64,000 bases of DNA from Saposhnikovia divaricata. Lineage: Eukaryota > Streptophyta > Magnoliopsida > Apiales > Apiaceae. This document shows, piece by piece, positions 35,550 through 47,630 of the stretch. Numbering within the stretch: position 1 is the stretch's first letter; every line of letters starts with the position of its first letter. The stretch spans positions 64,973,546 through 65,037,545 of the forward strand of contig CM071600.1 of NCBI GenBank assembly GCA_036435485.1, given 5' to 3'. Made by a program: the position numbers and the translations under genes. The notes under the pieces were generated by a model that did no database searches, had not been told where the DNA came from, and saw only the letters and a program-made list of their open reading frames with translations.

Positions 35550-37035
35550 AAAGGAGGATACGCGGGAGCTTAGATGACGCTCTAAGATCGTCTCAATATA
35601 TTTTTCTAATTTTTAGAATTTTAAAATATTAAACACTAATAAATATGGAAGTATCTTTTTAACATACTAGTAGAATAGGTGTTCGAATTTATAGATGATA
35701 AGAGTTCGAATTTATAGGGAAGACATATAATTAGAAGTTCCATTGGAAGTAGAATAGACATATGATTAAAAGTTCTATTAGAAGTAGAATAGGAGTTCGA
35801 ATAAATACTAATAAATATATAAATATCTTTTAACATATTAGAAGTAGAATAGGTGTTCGAATCTATAGAGGAGAAGGGTTCGAATTTATAGAGGAGACAT
35901 ATGATTAGAAGTTCTATTGAAAGTAGAATAAATATTTATAAGGTATATGATTAAAAGTTCTATTGGAAGTAGGATAGGAGTTCGAATTTATAGAGAATAA
36001 GAGTTCGAATTTTTAGAAAAAAAATATAAATAAAAGTTCTATTAGAAGTAGAATAGGTGTTTGAATATATAGAGCAGACATATAATTAAAAATTTTATTG
36101 GAAGTAGAAGACGAGGACGGTGGTGACATTTTTTACAATATTCTAAAACTATATATTTTTTATACAAGTTATTTATACTTGTATTTGGAAAATGTTTCAT
36201 AAATCCAATACTAATCTCATTAAAAAAAGTCTTCGTATTTAAAAAGAAAAGAATTGATATGCTAATATAATAAAATAACATTCTCATGCGAGAACCCTAA
36301 ATAAATAAAGGAGTATCTATAATATAAAGAAAAAATAAGTTGTTTTTTTATATTTTTAAACTCCATAAATTTTAGAAAGTTTGGAGAAAATAAAAATTGG
36401 AATTCACTCTATTTGTAGGTTTTGATTTTAAGGAAAAAAGTTGTATAAGATAACTAGCATCAATAATATGTAATAAAGTTGGAATTTCGATCCCAACGAG
36501 AGCGGCTCAAAACGTGTTTAACGGGAAGACGGCTCACTATAAAACATAGGGTTTTGATCTTAACGAGAGAGCGAGAAAAAAAGTTGTTTAATTAGATAAG
36601 TGCCATCAATAATATGTAATGAAGTTAGAATTTTGGTTCCAAATAACAACGGCACGAAACATGTTTTAACGGGTTGACGGCTCACCAGAAAAGATCGTAT
36701 TAGCTATTAGAATTTGAAGACGGCTCACCAGAAAAAAACGTATTAACTATTAGAATTTGATACTGATGTCATAAGTTTTATTTTTATTTTTAGGGTTCGA
36801 TTTTTTTGGATAAAAACTATAAAACAAGTCTTTATAATATATGTTAAAGTTGGGATTTTGGTTTTAACGAGAGAGTGGCTCAATTGAAAGAATCGTGTTT
36901 AACAAGAAATCGGTTCATTAGAAAGATTATATAACTATTAAAATTTAATATTGATAATATAATATAACGTAAATATATATTGAATTTTTTAAAAATAATT
37001 GTGATGCCACCACGAAACGCGGTTTTATCGACTAG
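35550..37035 (+). mobile_element. Unclassified repeat X, copy 4, with Helitron-like 3' end
   Basis: Starts GGAGGATACGCGGGAGCTTA after a short TA run. The body repeats the family phrases and the ACGGGAAGACGGCTCAC segments. It ends in an imperfect hairpin CCACG-AAA-CGCGG (37010-37022), then CTAG (37032-37035) before T, the layout of Helitron 3' termini (hairpin, about 10 nt, CTRR, host T). I see no helicase gene and no clear TC 5' end, so the class is tentative. Confidence 0.4.
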
Positions 37036-37141
37036 TTTATGTTAAGTGCCATTTTGTTTTTCTAAATTTAATACATGTGTCATGTGGGTTTAAAATTTAA
37101 ATTGAAGTGACATAATACTAAAATAAAAATAGAGTAGAAAC

Positions 37142-37252
37142 AAAGCTACCCCAAACTTCATTGCCTCGGTAAAGGTGAAGCTGAAGATCAAAGATTGAGG
37201 AAGCTTTTGCTTGCTAAACCCTACCCATTTGATTTCGCTATTGCTTCTACAG
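37142..37252 (+). other. Probable 5' leader exon of the phosphoglycerate mutase gene
   Basis: Less AT-rich than its surroundings, ending CTACAG|GTAATA at 37252/37253, a good splice donor. A plausible acceptor (GATTGAAG|GGACTG) lies near 38317, about 100 bp before the ATG. If used, it removes the upstream in-frame ATG at 38304. Confidence 0.4.
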
Positions 37253-37430
37253 GTAATAATAATTGCTTAGCTCTGTAATTTTGAACACCCATTTTTATAT
37301 TATTTGAGATAATTGTCAACAATTGAATCATTTTTATGTTTATGCCATAAAGATTTCACCTTTATTGTTTAGCTAGCTAGCTTTAATGGTTTTATTATTA
37401 GGAACTGTAAGCTCTATTATATTACTCAAA

Positions 37431-37830
37431 TCCGTGGGAGAGGAACAATTATGTCATGTTCTTCTTTTTCCTTGAAAAAGATTGAATTTTTCTCGAGTTA
37501 CAAGGAGAAGGGGGGGTATTTAGTAGGAAACAATGCTAGGGATTGAAGATTTCATTACTCAAATTTGTTGGAGAGGAGCAATTATGTAATGTTCTTTCGT
37601 TTCCTTGAAAAAGATTGAATTTTTCTCGAGCTCAGGTTACAGGAGAAATGGGTATTCAGAAGGATACAGTGCTAGGGACTAAAGATTATATTACTCAAAT
37701 TTGGCGGAGAGGAACAATTGTGTAATGTTCTTTTGTTTCCTCGAAAAAGATTGAATTTTTCTCGAGCTCTTGTTACAAGAATGGGATTAGTAGGATACAA
37801 TGCTAGGTTAGTAGGATACAATGCTAGGGA
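37431..37830 (+). repeat. Three imperfect tandem repeats of 120-135 bp in the leader intron
   Basis: Units start ATTACTCAAAT(T/C)...GGAGAGGA at 37431, 37554 and 37690. Each contains GAAAAAGATTGAATTTTTCT and a GATACAATGCTAGG-like end. Confidence 0.75.
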
Positions 37831-38417
37831 TGAAAGACTATGTTTTGTTTAGGGTAAACTGGAACATCTTGTTTAATATCGACATTACATATATTGTGAT
37901 TATTTGCTAGTTTTAAGTAATCAGTCTAATATTTCACAACTTACAAGTACACTTTGAACATTAATAATACTTTTGTTTGGAAGGATTGGAATGAATCTGT
38001 AAATGGAGAAGTGGTAGAGAAGGATGTAAAAGGAAAGTGAAATAATTGAAAGAGTGCAAAGTTTTATGATGAGGTTTGTGAATGGGAAGGGGGAATATTT
38101 TTGCCTCCTGAAATAGTATATATTTTATTCCATTTCCACCTAATATCCCTCCTTCCAAACCAACTGGAGCGTAATAATTTGCCATTCTACATGAAACTAT
38201 ACCGTTGAATGGAAAGATTGTAATTTGCTAATTGCTATGCTTTCATTTTATACATGTGCCATTATTATTTTATAGAATATCATTCATTTAACAAAATCTT
38301 CTTATGCTGATTGAAGGGACTGCAAAATCTGAGTTTCACCTAAAGAGCAATATCACTAGTTTTTGTCATAGAATATCCTGTTTAAGCATAAAACCCCTGC
38401 AAAGGAAGCATAGAAGC

Positions 38418-41400
38418 ATGGTCAATGCAGAGCAGCCTAAGCGAAGAGTGGCGTTTGTGCTGATTGATGGTTTGGGTGATGTGTCTGTGCCTAGATTTGG
38501 ATACAAAACCCCCCTTGAATTGGCTGCATTACCCAATTTGGATGCTATTGCTTCTGCTGGAGTTAATGGCCTTATGGATCCTGTTGAAGTAGGATTGGGC
38601 TGTGGAAGTGACACTGCTCACCTTTCAATAATGGGTTATGATCCTAGAGTCTATTACCGGGGTCGAGGTGCTTTTGAATCAATGGGTGCTGGTTTAGCGA
38701 TGTCACCTGGTGATATTGCTTTCAAAGTATGTTTTTACTGTTCATCTGACATATTGCTTTCAAAGTATGTTTTGTTACTGTTCATCTGATGCAGTGAATT
38801 CATGTATTAATCTTTACTTCATTGTAATTACGCATCCAATATGCAGTGACACAAGTATGTTTTCTCAATTTTTGTTACTTCAAATACTCGACTTAGTGCT
38901 ATCGTTATAGTCCACAATTTTTGTGTGTACTTGTTATTTATGAAACTCATGATTTAATATTTATCCAGTCAAACTTTGCCACCTTGGATGAAAAAACTGG
39001 AATTGTTATCAGTAGAAGGGCTGACAGGCACTTCGAAGAGGAAGGACCTATTCTGTGTGAAGCATTGGATGGAATGAAGCTGCCATCTTTTCCACAGTAT
39101 GAAGTCAGAGTCAGGTAAAGTGCTTGAAATATCACTTTTATTGTTTGATATTTTTCATATGCAATGATGATAAAGTATTCTACTTCGTACTAATAAATGA
39201 AATCTAAGCACAATTCCTGATTCTTAAAATTTGGTGGAATCACAATGTTTAGAAACTGTTCAACGTCATTACCGGGCATTTGGATTATTATTTTTTTTTT
39301 GCCGTGAAACTCTTATAATTTATGTTGTCAGCAAAAATCTTATCTTCGATATTAGTTTATTTATGACTTCATTGATTGATAATTAGGACTGCTTGTCAGG
39401 TATGCTACAGAGCATAGATGTGGGGTGGTTGTAAAAGGTCCAGAATTAAGCGGAAATATATCTGGAACAGACCCATTGAAGGATAAACGCTTATTATTAC
39501 AAGCAGAGGCTCTTGATGATACAGATGAAGCAAAGCATACGGCTGCTGTTATCAATGAGTTATCCAAGGAAATTTCAAAAATTCTGGTTGCTCATCCTAT
39601 AAACGCAAAACGGGCAGCTGAAGGAAAGAATATTGCAAACCTTGTTCTTTTAAGAGGTTGTGGTATTAGAATTGAGGTATTACTTTCCATCCTTTAATGA
39701 TCTCTCTCATGCCAAGTGCAGTTGGAGAAACAATTTTGCTCATTGGAGCTAATATTTTCTATTGGAGGGTGGGTTTGAAAAATTTTCCTTTTTGAGCCAA
39801 GCCTGCATATTTCATCAGTTTGTCCACTTCAGGTCTTTGTAGAAGAAGATGTCAAGGGGTAAAATTATCGGACCATAGTTTCGGTTTTCTCCTTCACTAG
39901 AAATCACGAGTCTTCCAATAGCTTTGTACATCAATTTCTAATTTACACTTTCAGTCAAAGCGTAAGATGCACTTTAATCATTATCTACCTCTGGAACGAC
40001 GAGTATAGTATAGATGAAATGTATATATTCTTTAAAGCTAACAGTTCAGTGTCATCTTTGTACATAGTTACATATAAAATTTAAAGGAGGCTAAAATTTA
40101 AGTGGTGAAGATTTCATTGTGGTCCTTTTATTGTAGTCCATCTGATTGATCAGTTGGTTATTACAAGTATATAGTGCAGTTTAAGTTTTTAACTGTGAAA
40201 CCTAACTACCTGTACAAGCCTATTTAAACTTCAATTCTAGATGATATACGGTAGGATATTTACATCAATTTTTGTCGTCAGTACTGGTCTAGTTGAGCAT
40301 ATAACTGTTTAAATTTTGTTTTGTTTCAGGTTCCTCCATTTGAAGAGAAACATGGGATGTGGCCATGCATGGTCGCTCCTACGAAAATCATAGCTGGCCT
40401 TGGCTTATCACTTGGTATCGATATCCTAGAAGCTCCTGGAGCCACAGGGGACTATCGTACCCTTTTAACATCTAAAGCAACTGCCGTATCTAAGGCACTT
40501 TCAGCTCCTTTAGACTCTTGTCCTAATGTTTTTGTTCCCGGGCAAGATGAGCACAGACCTGGTCGATCTGATGGCTACGATTTTGGCTTCCTTCACATTA
40601 AGGTTGTGATTTGGGTGCTTTCTTTCATCTTAAATCATTAAGAAAAGCATCAGAAATTTGTTATTAAGACAATTAGACAAATAGGTTGAGCAAATGCAGG
40701 CAGAGAAGTGATGAATAATATTGTTTTTCCATATCTGTCAAGACACAGAGAACACATGAGTTCATACAGTTACGGCCATAAACGAGGCATTTTCTGTGGA
40801 TAAATGTTGTAGCCATTTGCTTATCTTTTCAAAACTTATACATGACTGTTAGATGATCCTAATCATTTATATATAAAGTTTTACCCAAGCTATTTGAATC
40901 CCTGGTTAAATTGTGACATATGTGCTTGACTTGTCATGGACAGCCTTGTCATATTCTTTCTTTTATTGTGGATGCTAAATCTTTTTTTCCTGACTTTGCA
41001 GGCCATAGATGATGCAGGTCATGATAAAGCAGTAGTTTTTAAAGTTAAAGGTTTGGAAGCTGTTGATAGGGCAATAGGGCAGCTGGCCAGACTTCTTTGG
41101 CAGGCAGAAACTACAGGAGGTTTCCAATACTCTATTTGTGTCACTGGAGACCACTCAACTCCAGTTGAATATGGAGACCACAGCTTTGAACCTGTACCGT
41201 TTGCGCTGTGTCGATTGGAAGATTTTGTGGGTGCAGTGGGAGGGGAGTCGGTACTTCTGGAAATTTCCCTGGATCCTTTTCCTCTCCCGGCAGTAACGTC
41301 TGGTGAAGATTTAGCAGACACTGTTACAATGGTGGATGAGCAAAAGAAAATAGAGATTAAAGCTTTCAGTGGTGATTCAGTTTGTGAGTATAATGAGATT

Positions 41401-41484
41401 GCGGCAGCAAGGGGTTGTCTTGGGCGATTTCCTGGAAGTGAGATGATGGGGATTATTAAGAAATTTATCAAACTCGACAAGTGA
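38418..41484 (+). CDS. Archaeal-type cofactor-independent phosphoglycerate mutase (five coding exons)
   Basis: Member of the alkaline-phosphatase-like metalloenzyme superfamily (ApgM/COG3635 type), interconverting 3- and 2-phosphoglycerate, probably in the cytosol. Exons: 38418-38726, 38969-39114, 39400-39676, 40330-40602, 41002-41484, all with GT-AG introns and compatible phases (0, 2, 0, 0). Product 495 residues, normal for the plant family. Metal-site and catalytic segments: LIDGLGD (15-21), GCGSDTAHLS with the likely catalytic Ser64, YRGRGAFE (80-87), and in the last exons GYDFGFLHIK, AIDDAGHD and VTGDHSTP. I chose ATG 38418 because it places VAFVLIDGLGD about 10 residues from the N-terminus as in relatives. 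An in-frame ATG at 38304 would add 38 residues and is probably intronic. Arabidopsis has equivalents annotated next to ProDH. Confidence 0.95.
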
Positions 41485-42062
41485 TCACTTTACCAAGGGT
41501 CAGTTATTAAGAATCCTCTTCACCCTTGCAATAATACAATGATGCCGAGGCTTATTCAGACATAGGACAAGGCAACTGTTAAAGATTCAATCATAAATTA
41601 GTAACTGCCTGAACTCTCTCTCAAAAGCCATCTTGTTTCTCTGGTCTTAGCTGCTAGCAATACATTTAAGCTTGTTGTACTTGGAAGGAATAATCTTGGT
41701 GTTCTTTCTATATCTTTTTACAAGAATTTTTTAACAATGTATATATTTGTCATCATCATTACAAATTTTCATGCAATTATTTATCAAGTAATCTAAAATT
41801 TGGATAGCGGATATATCCTGCTGCTTCATTTTTTCATTAGTCATCACCTGTTTTGGTGTGTCATGCTTTCACATTTAGGAACTAAAGCTGAATCAATCTC
41901 ATTATTTGAAACAGTGAACTATTTACATAAAATCAAAGCACTCAGGTATCATTATACTGAAAAAAACAGTTGGGAGGCAAACCTATAGTTCCATAGTAAC
42001 ATCAATAACAAAAGAATTAAAAAGTTAACAATGTAACTAAAAACTACAAACTGCATGTATAT
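41485..42062. other. Intergenic between converging genes
   Basis: 3' UTRs of the mutase gene (plus) and the MADS gene (minus) probably meet here. No gene seen. Confidence 0.4.
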
Positions 42063-42965
42063 CTACCAAGCTATTCCTAAGCGAAGATCCTTGTAATCTT
42101 CAGAACTCAAAGATGAGCATTCGGGTTCATCTGGTGGTGGATAGTTAAGATCAAACGAGAACAATGGTTCTTGACTAATTCTCCTCCTCTTCGGGCTAGG
42201 GCTAGTCTTCTCTGAGTAACACAACCGTTTGTTTTTCTCTGAGTAATCCAACTGTTTGTTTTCCACACAACAGCAAGTCGCATCCAATTCTTGATCTGTT
42301 TTCAGAAATTCTATTCTCTTTGTCAAAGCTTGTAGTTTAGAATCCAACTGCTGCAAGAACTCCTGATACAACTGCTGCAAGAACTCCTGATACAATGTCA
42401 AGGATGATTGTCTCGAGTATAGTGAACTCTTCTCTACCAACTTCGTGAGATCAACAATCTCAGCGTTTTCCTCAAACGTTTTTCGAATATTACTGCCTCC
42501 CGGGTTTTCAATCGAAGAATGTACCTCCCCATCAGGCTCTGCAAAAACTTTCTTGGTAGACTCATCTCGTATCACTGTCCTCTGACATGGATTAATATCC
42601 GTCAAATACTTGAAGTTCTTGATAGCACCCTTGACCTCTGTTAAAGTTTCCTGACAAGAAACAACTTCCCCACCAGGCACATCAACAGCCCTCTTCTGAG
42701 ACTCGTCTCTTACAGTTATTCTTTTATTCGGATTATTCGTCAAATCCTTAAACTTCTTGATCATGGCCTTAACTTCTGATGAATTTTCAGGCCAAGATTC
42801 AATCTCCCCATGAGCTCCATATATAATAGTACATGCATTGATTCCACACAATGTTGCTAGTTCCATAGTTTTCTTCTTGATGCATTCTTTTCTGTTGTTA
42901 TATGAACTTCTTTTAAGAGTCTTTTGCTCTGAAAATTGTTCATAATCTCTCTTCTTGAACTCCAT
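42063..42965 (-). CDS. Type I (M-gamma-like) MADS-box protein with EAR motif, intronless
   Basis: 300 residues, one exon, as usual for type I MADS genes, which are DNA-binding regulators often active in female gametophyte and endosperm. The best match is the second half of the MADS domain, NRKECIKKKTMELATLCGINACTIIYG (24-50). The normal N-terminal DNA-contact segment is replaced by MEFKKRDYEQFSEQ, so DNA binding may be altered. Residues 53-98 and 99-145 are an internal duplication of the post-MADS segment (GE(I/V)xS...EVKxxIKxFKxLT...RDESxK). YQEFLQQL is doubled (192-207). A basic cluster SPKRRR (257-262) may be a nuclear signal. DLNYPP (272-277) fits the DLNxxP EAR repression motif that recruits TOPLESS co-repressors. 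A TATA stretch at about 43086-43093 lies about 125 bp upstream. Intact frame; expression unknown. Confidence 0.8.
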   Translation of the reverse strand: MEFKKRDYEQFSEQKTLKRSSYNNRKECIKKKTMELATLCGINACTIIYGAHGEIESWPENSSEVKAMIKKFKDLTNNPNKRITVRDESQKRAVDVPGGEVVSCQETLTEVKGAIKNFKYLTDINPCQRTVIRDESTKKVFAEPDGEVHSSIENPGGSNIRKTFEENAEIVDLTKLVEKSSLYSRQSSLTLYQEFLQQLYQEFLQQLDSKLQALTKRIEFLKTDQELDATCCCVENKQLDYSEKNKRLCYSEKTSPSPKRRRISQEPLFSFDLNYPPPDEPECSSLSSEDYKDLRLGIAW

Positions 42966-43629
42966 ATCAACTTCTTGAAAATATAAAATCTTGGGTTCTT
43001 CCTCTGTTTGTTTCTTCTTTCAACTGCAAATTTGTAGAGTTTGAATTGATAGATGATGAGGGTGATTTGAGAATATATGATCTGATATATATAGGCACTT
43101 GGTGAGGCGGTTAATCCTATTTCGATTAGGTTTTTGTTTTGGTAATAAAGCTTGAATTAAAAGGAAACGTAGGGGGTAAGGAAACGTTTCGATGAAGGAT
43201 ACAATCACGTGTGTTTCTCGGTTTGTTACTCTCCTATTTCACATTGGAAGCACTGGCTTTTATTCTAGTAGGAGTAAGTATGTAATTAGCATTAAATTTC
43301 GATTAGGATATCTAAATTGAGGCGAATAAAAATAAGGAACAATAAAGTTATTAAATTCCTAATATTTTCCTTTCAAAAAGAAATTCAGAAATATGTTAAG
43401 CTGGAACTGTTCTCTTTGATTTTTCTTTTACGGCTCTTCAAAATAGGTAAAAGCGAGCAATTAAAAAGAAAATCATATTATATAGTTTATTTTTTGACAA
43501 AGAATCATATTTAATTTAAAAAATCAATAATGTATATAATTTTCATAATATTATTGATTAGGCTGTATTAATCTAATAAAAGGGAGTCCTTTTGAGTAAA
43601 TTTATATTGGTAGTATACAAAAGATTATA
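42966..43629. other. MADS promoter and AT-rich intergenic
   Basis: TATATATAG near 43086-43093 is a candidate TATA box for the minus-strand MADS gene. No other feature seen. Confidence 0.35.
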
Positions 43630-44388
43630 GAAAAATACATAATTTGACACACGAATTTTTCTTTCATTTTCGATTTGGCCCATCAATTAAATTTTGCATA
43701 TTTAGGTACATGAACTATGTTCCATTTATTTGAAAAGATCATACACCAAATTGCACTAACTGAAATTCCACGTGGAGCTTATTTTACAATTAAAATAGCT
43801 AAATTGCATTAGTTTTTAAATTATTCCCCCAACCCATCTTCAAGCAATAAATTTTCAACCGATCTTAGAATTGAACTTGAAGCATTTGGAATTGAAGATT
43901 AAACAAATAACTAAAAATGTCAAGTGAAGCATGCATAAGTAATATATAAATTCTGAACATGAGACCTGAAAGTTCTTAAAAAAGAATTTGGTTCCCTGGC
44001 CCTTTTTTAAATCAACAAAAAAAAGTATATAAGTTCTTAATTCAAAAATTAACATTAAAAAATATACAGGAGCATTTAAAGGTTTGTTTGATTTAATTAT
44101 GGTTTATTTTTTAGGTAGACATCTGTCGATTCGTATTTAGAATGCTGAATAGAATAGCATTTTTTTAATTAGATTTTAGTAATGTTATTTTATCTGTCTG
44201 ATTTGTCACATAGTGATTGTCACATAAGTTCTATGAAAAGTTTGGTTAGGGTATTTAACGATTCTGTTAGATTTTAGAATTTTAAAACAAATAAGATATA
44301 ATTGATGTATATAATTTCAATAAACATAAATTTATAGACCAAATCAAAAATGAAAGACAAGTTGATGTGTCAAATTATGTATTTTGTC
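43630..44388. mobile_element. Small MULE-like element with 9-bp TSD
   Basis: 759 bp with terminal inverted repeats of about 60 bp (ATACATAATTTGACACA at each end, inverted) flanked by perfect 9-bp duplications AAGATTATA (43621-43629, 44389-44397). The 9-bp TSD is the Mutator hallmark. No transposase; probably a non-autonomous TIR element. Confidence 0.75.
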
Positions 44389-44397
44389 AAGATTATA

Positions 44398-44622
44398 TGA
44401 AAAATTTAATTAAAAATTCAAGACTAATTTTTATTTATACTTTTTTTTGGTGATTTCACATCGTTATTGGGACAAGCCATCTTCGTTTAAAGAAGGAGGT
44501 AGAAATCTTGATGTACTAGCAGAAAAGTTGTTTTATATTTGGAATTTTATAATATATACTTGTTATATAAAAGTTTTCACTAAATACTAAAGTTTTGTTA
44601 TATACAAGTTTTTACTAGATAT
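44398..44622. other. AT-rich spacer between the two MULE-like elements
   Basis: No gene. ACTAAATACTAAAGTTTTGT-like phrases recur. Confidence 0.3.
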
Positions 44623-45199
44623 TAAAGTTTTGAGTAAAGTGCATTTTGTGTACCTGAATTTTGTTGAAAACACCACTTGAAATACTCCACCTCAGAAACT
44701 ATCACATGCAATACTAGACCGCTATTTCTATCACGCAATGTGTATCGCCGTCAAATTTGTTCAACTCTATTAGAAAAAATGCAGGGGTAAAATCATCTTT
44801 TAACCGTCATCTTTTTCATCAACCCCATTTTCACCATTAACAATTTATTTAGAACTTGGAGCTCGTATATCTCATTCATTTCTTAACCAAATAAGCTCAT
44901 TTAAATTGAATTAAGATCGTATCTTTCTCCTCTACAATATGATATCAATTTTGAATAATAAGGATTAACTTTCAAAAAATGAGCTTGAAATCCTGTGGGT
45001 CCATGGTCTGAAAGCATTGCAATAGCATTCTGACTGTTATCTTTACTTTCAAATTGATGGTTTTGAGATCTAGTTTTCAAAATATTGCCTTACTTTTTTA
45101 AATATGCATATATGTTTTGTTTGATATTTTTATTTTGATTCATGTGTTTGTGTTTCTTGTTGCAGTATAACTGGACTGGTAGAAACGTTTCATTGCTTG

Positions 45200-46172
45200 T
45201 GATAGGTCCATAATTAATCATATTTTTAATACCTATTCTATGTCCGTTTTCGTAATTTTATTATTAATAAATTATTTTATTTTGTTTTGTAGGAAAATAA
45301 ATAAAAACAGATTTCAAGCAGGAAAAGGTGCAAAAAGGGAAAGGAGGTGGAAAATACTTGAAGTCAAGGAAATTGGAGGAAAAATCGATTACTTATCGGA
45401 GAAGAAAAGGGAAATTGAAGAAATTATATTCAAGATCGGATTGTAATCATAGGACCCAAGCTCATTATTTTTCCCTATATATAGGGCTCCTCTCTTGTAT
45501 TTGAGACACCACTTTAGACATCAATTTAGACACCGATCTAGATTCATAATTTAGGAGTAGGAGTAGATTTAGTTGTCCTTCAATACAAACAATTTTTATT
45601 TGCTTTATTAAAACACTTTTTCTGTTATTCAATTCATGCTTTAAATTCTTGTTTGTTTTTCGATATCATGTCTAGCTAGTTCTCTTATCCTAGGATGAAG
45701 ATGAAGTTGATTTAATTACTCTTGATTTCTTCTCGTTCTTATTAATTGATTCTCATGATTTTTCTTGGTGCTTAATTGTTCAATTGACAAAGTGATTTTG
45801 ATATATTATTGTTACCGGATTTATTTTTCATAGTCTATGCTTGCTCCTTGAAGTTTTGATAGGTTATTGTTAGATAACAAGTTTCATAGTATATGCTTGT
45901 CTCGTTAATTGATATATCCTGTTTGTGAAGAAAAGAGGATTGGTTTTAGGGCGAGGTGATAATAATTGTGATTGATTAACGGATTCGGATTCCTAGGTTT
46001 TTCATATTATTTGATAATCTTTGCTAATTAGGTTAATTAAAACTCATCTCAAACCTATTTGTCTAGTTTGCCTGATTTAATTATTAGGGTTTTGAAAATT
46101 CGTAGTCTCTGTGGATCGACCTGTAATTGCTACAACTAAACACTGTGCGCTTGCGGTTTTTTTGACACATCA
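45200..46172 (+). repeat. Element B 5' LTR
   Basis: TGATAGGTCC...GACACATCA. A CCCTATATATAGGGC palindrome-like TATA region lies at about 45473-45486. The 3' end (GTGCGCTTGCGGTT...ACACATCA) resembles that of element C. Confidence 0.9.
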
Positions 46173-47069
46173 AGTTTTTGGCGCCGCTGCCGGGGACTAT
46201 TGGTAATTTTCTTTCCTTGATATTAATTCTTCGGATTAGTTTCTTGTTTTTTCTTTTTTGTTTTTTTTAGGGAATTGTGAAGCGGAGAAAAGCTTGGACA
46301 AGAAGATCGCAGGAAGGCCTCGCTGTCTCTTTTGAAATTTTTAGAAGCGCTTTTCGGTATTCCGTATCACCTCTCTCTATTTTTCTTTCTTTCTCATTAT
46401 TAAAAAACACAAAAAAAAATTAAAAATTCAAAAAACCAAAAAATATCAGTTAGTTAATTGTTTGTTAAACCAATTTGCTGCATCATTCATTCTGTCACAT
46501 AGGATCACATCATCTAGATTTCTTTATTGTATTTATTACTTTCCATCTTATAAAATTGTGGTGATTGCTGGAGGAAAGAGGTACGTACAATTTAGAATAG
46601 AACACGTAGTGTAGTGCATCCATAAGTGTTTATTTTCTTGTTCTTTGTGTGTTGCATCATTCAATCAATCTTAAGGGTGCCACCCAATTACAAGATAAGG
46701 TGAGGGATTTCATCACCCTTTCCTTGGCCCACAAATCATTAATTCGTTCATCTTGCATTCCCTTTCCTTAATAAAACTAAGTAGACGTTAGCCCCTAGGA
46801 TTTCGCGCTCAATTAGGAAGAGAATCTAGGAGGAACGAATCACTAAGTATTCTTTCGTTTGGTGTCTAGGCAAGCGTGACGCTTACCTGGCTAATTTGGA
46901 TTGGTGTCTAGAAAGGTGTTTAGCCTCTTGGCAATGCTTGCACCTGCCTGGCCAGTCAGGACGAATGCTTTTTGAGTTGTGACTTTTAGTAGTATCTTAT
47001 TGTTAGGAGCAAGGTCTAGATTTTTCTTAGGATAATATAGATTTTCCTTTTGATTTTCCATTAATAGTC

Positions 47070-47630
47070 ATGTCTATTCAACCTACAGGTGTTAATTTGA
47101 TAGATGAGGTTGTTTCATGGTCAAATATTGAGGATAGTACAATTGAGTCTTTTCTTGAGGAAGATGTTATGTTAGAGTATGAGAGTAATAAAGAACTTCA
47201 TGAGTTGTATAGAAATTTTTCTTCTGATGAGATGTTAGATGAATTGAATGCCATTTGTTTTAAGCATGAAACCCAACTTGAGGATATTTCTTTTGATCCT
47301 AGGTCCGTTGTTAAGACTTCTGTTGGTAAGCCACCCACTTTCGGTCCTAATCCATCTTTTTCCATTCTTGATCAGTCTTTGATAGTTGATAATGAAACTC
47401 ATCATGTTCTTTCTAGTGACTTAGTTCATAACCAAGAATTTATAGTAATCAATCTGCTTAAACAACATAAAGAAGCGTCTAATTGGTTTATGAATGATGT
47501 TAGTGGTATGAGTTTTATTCTGGTATATGATCATATTTCTCTAGTGGATAATGGTGTTTTTGTGGGTGTGTTTCACATGTGTGTTGATTGTGTTATGAAT
47601 GTTATTTTCCCTCGATCTGGTATTGGTTAG
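47070..47630 (+). pseudogene. Element B ORF: RT N-terminal leader-like fragment
   Basis: 186 residues from ATG 47070. The first half is acidic and unrecognised. The second half (SSDLVHNQEFIVINLLKQHK, then EASNW, DVSGMS, DHISL) follows the pattern of the Athila/gypsy segment just before reverse transcriptase (DL..EQE..LL..LK.HKxAIGW..xDIxGIS...H.I). No catalytic domain survives. The ORF may be a relic or may make a small product; no evidence decides. Confidence 0.5.

Noticed and set aside
38304..38417. Upstream in-frame ATG extension of the mutase as a transit peptide
   Set aside because: It probably lies in a leader intron; relatives start near 38418.
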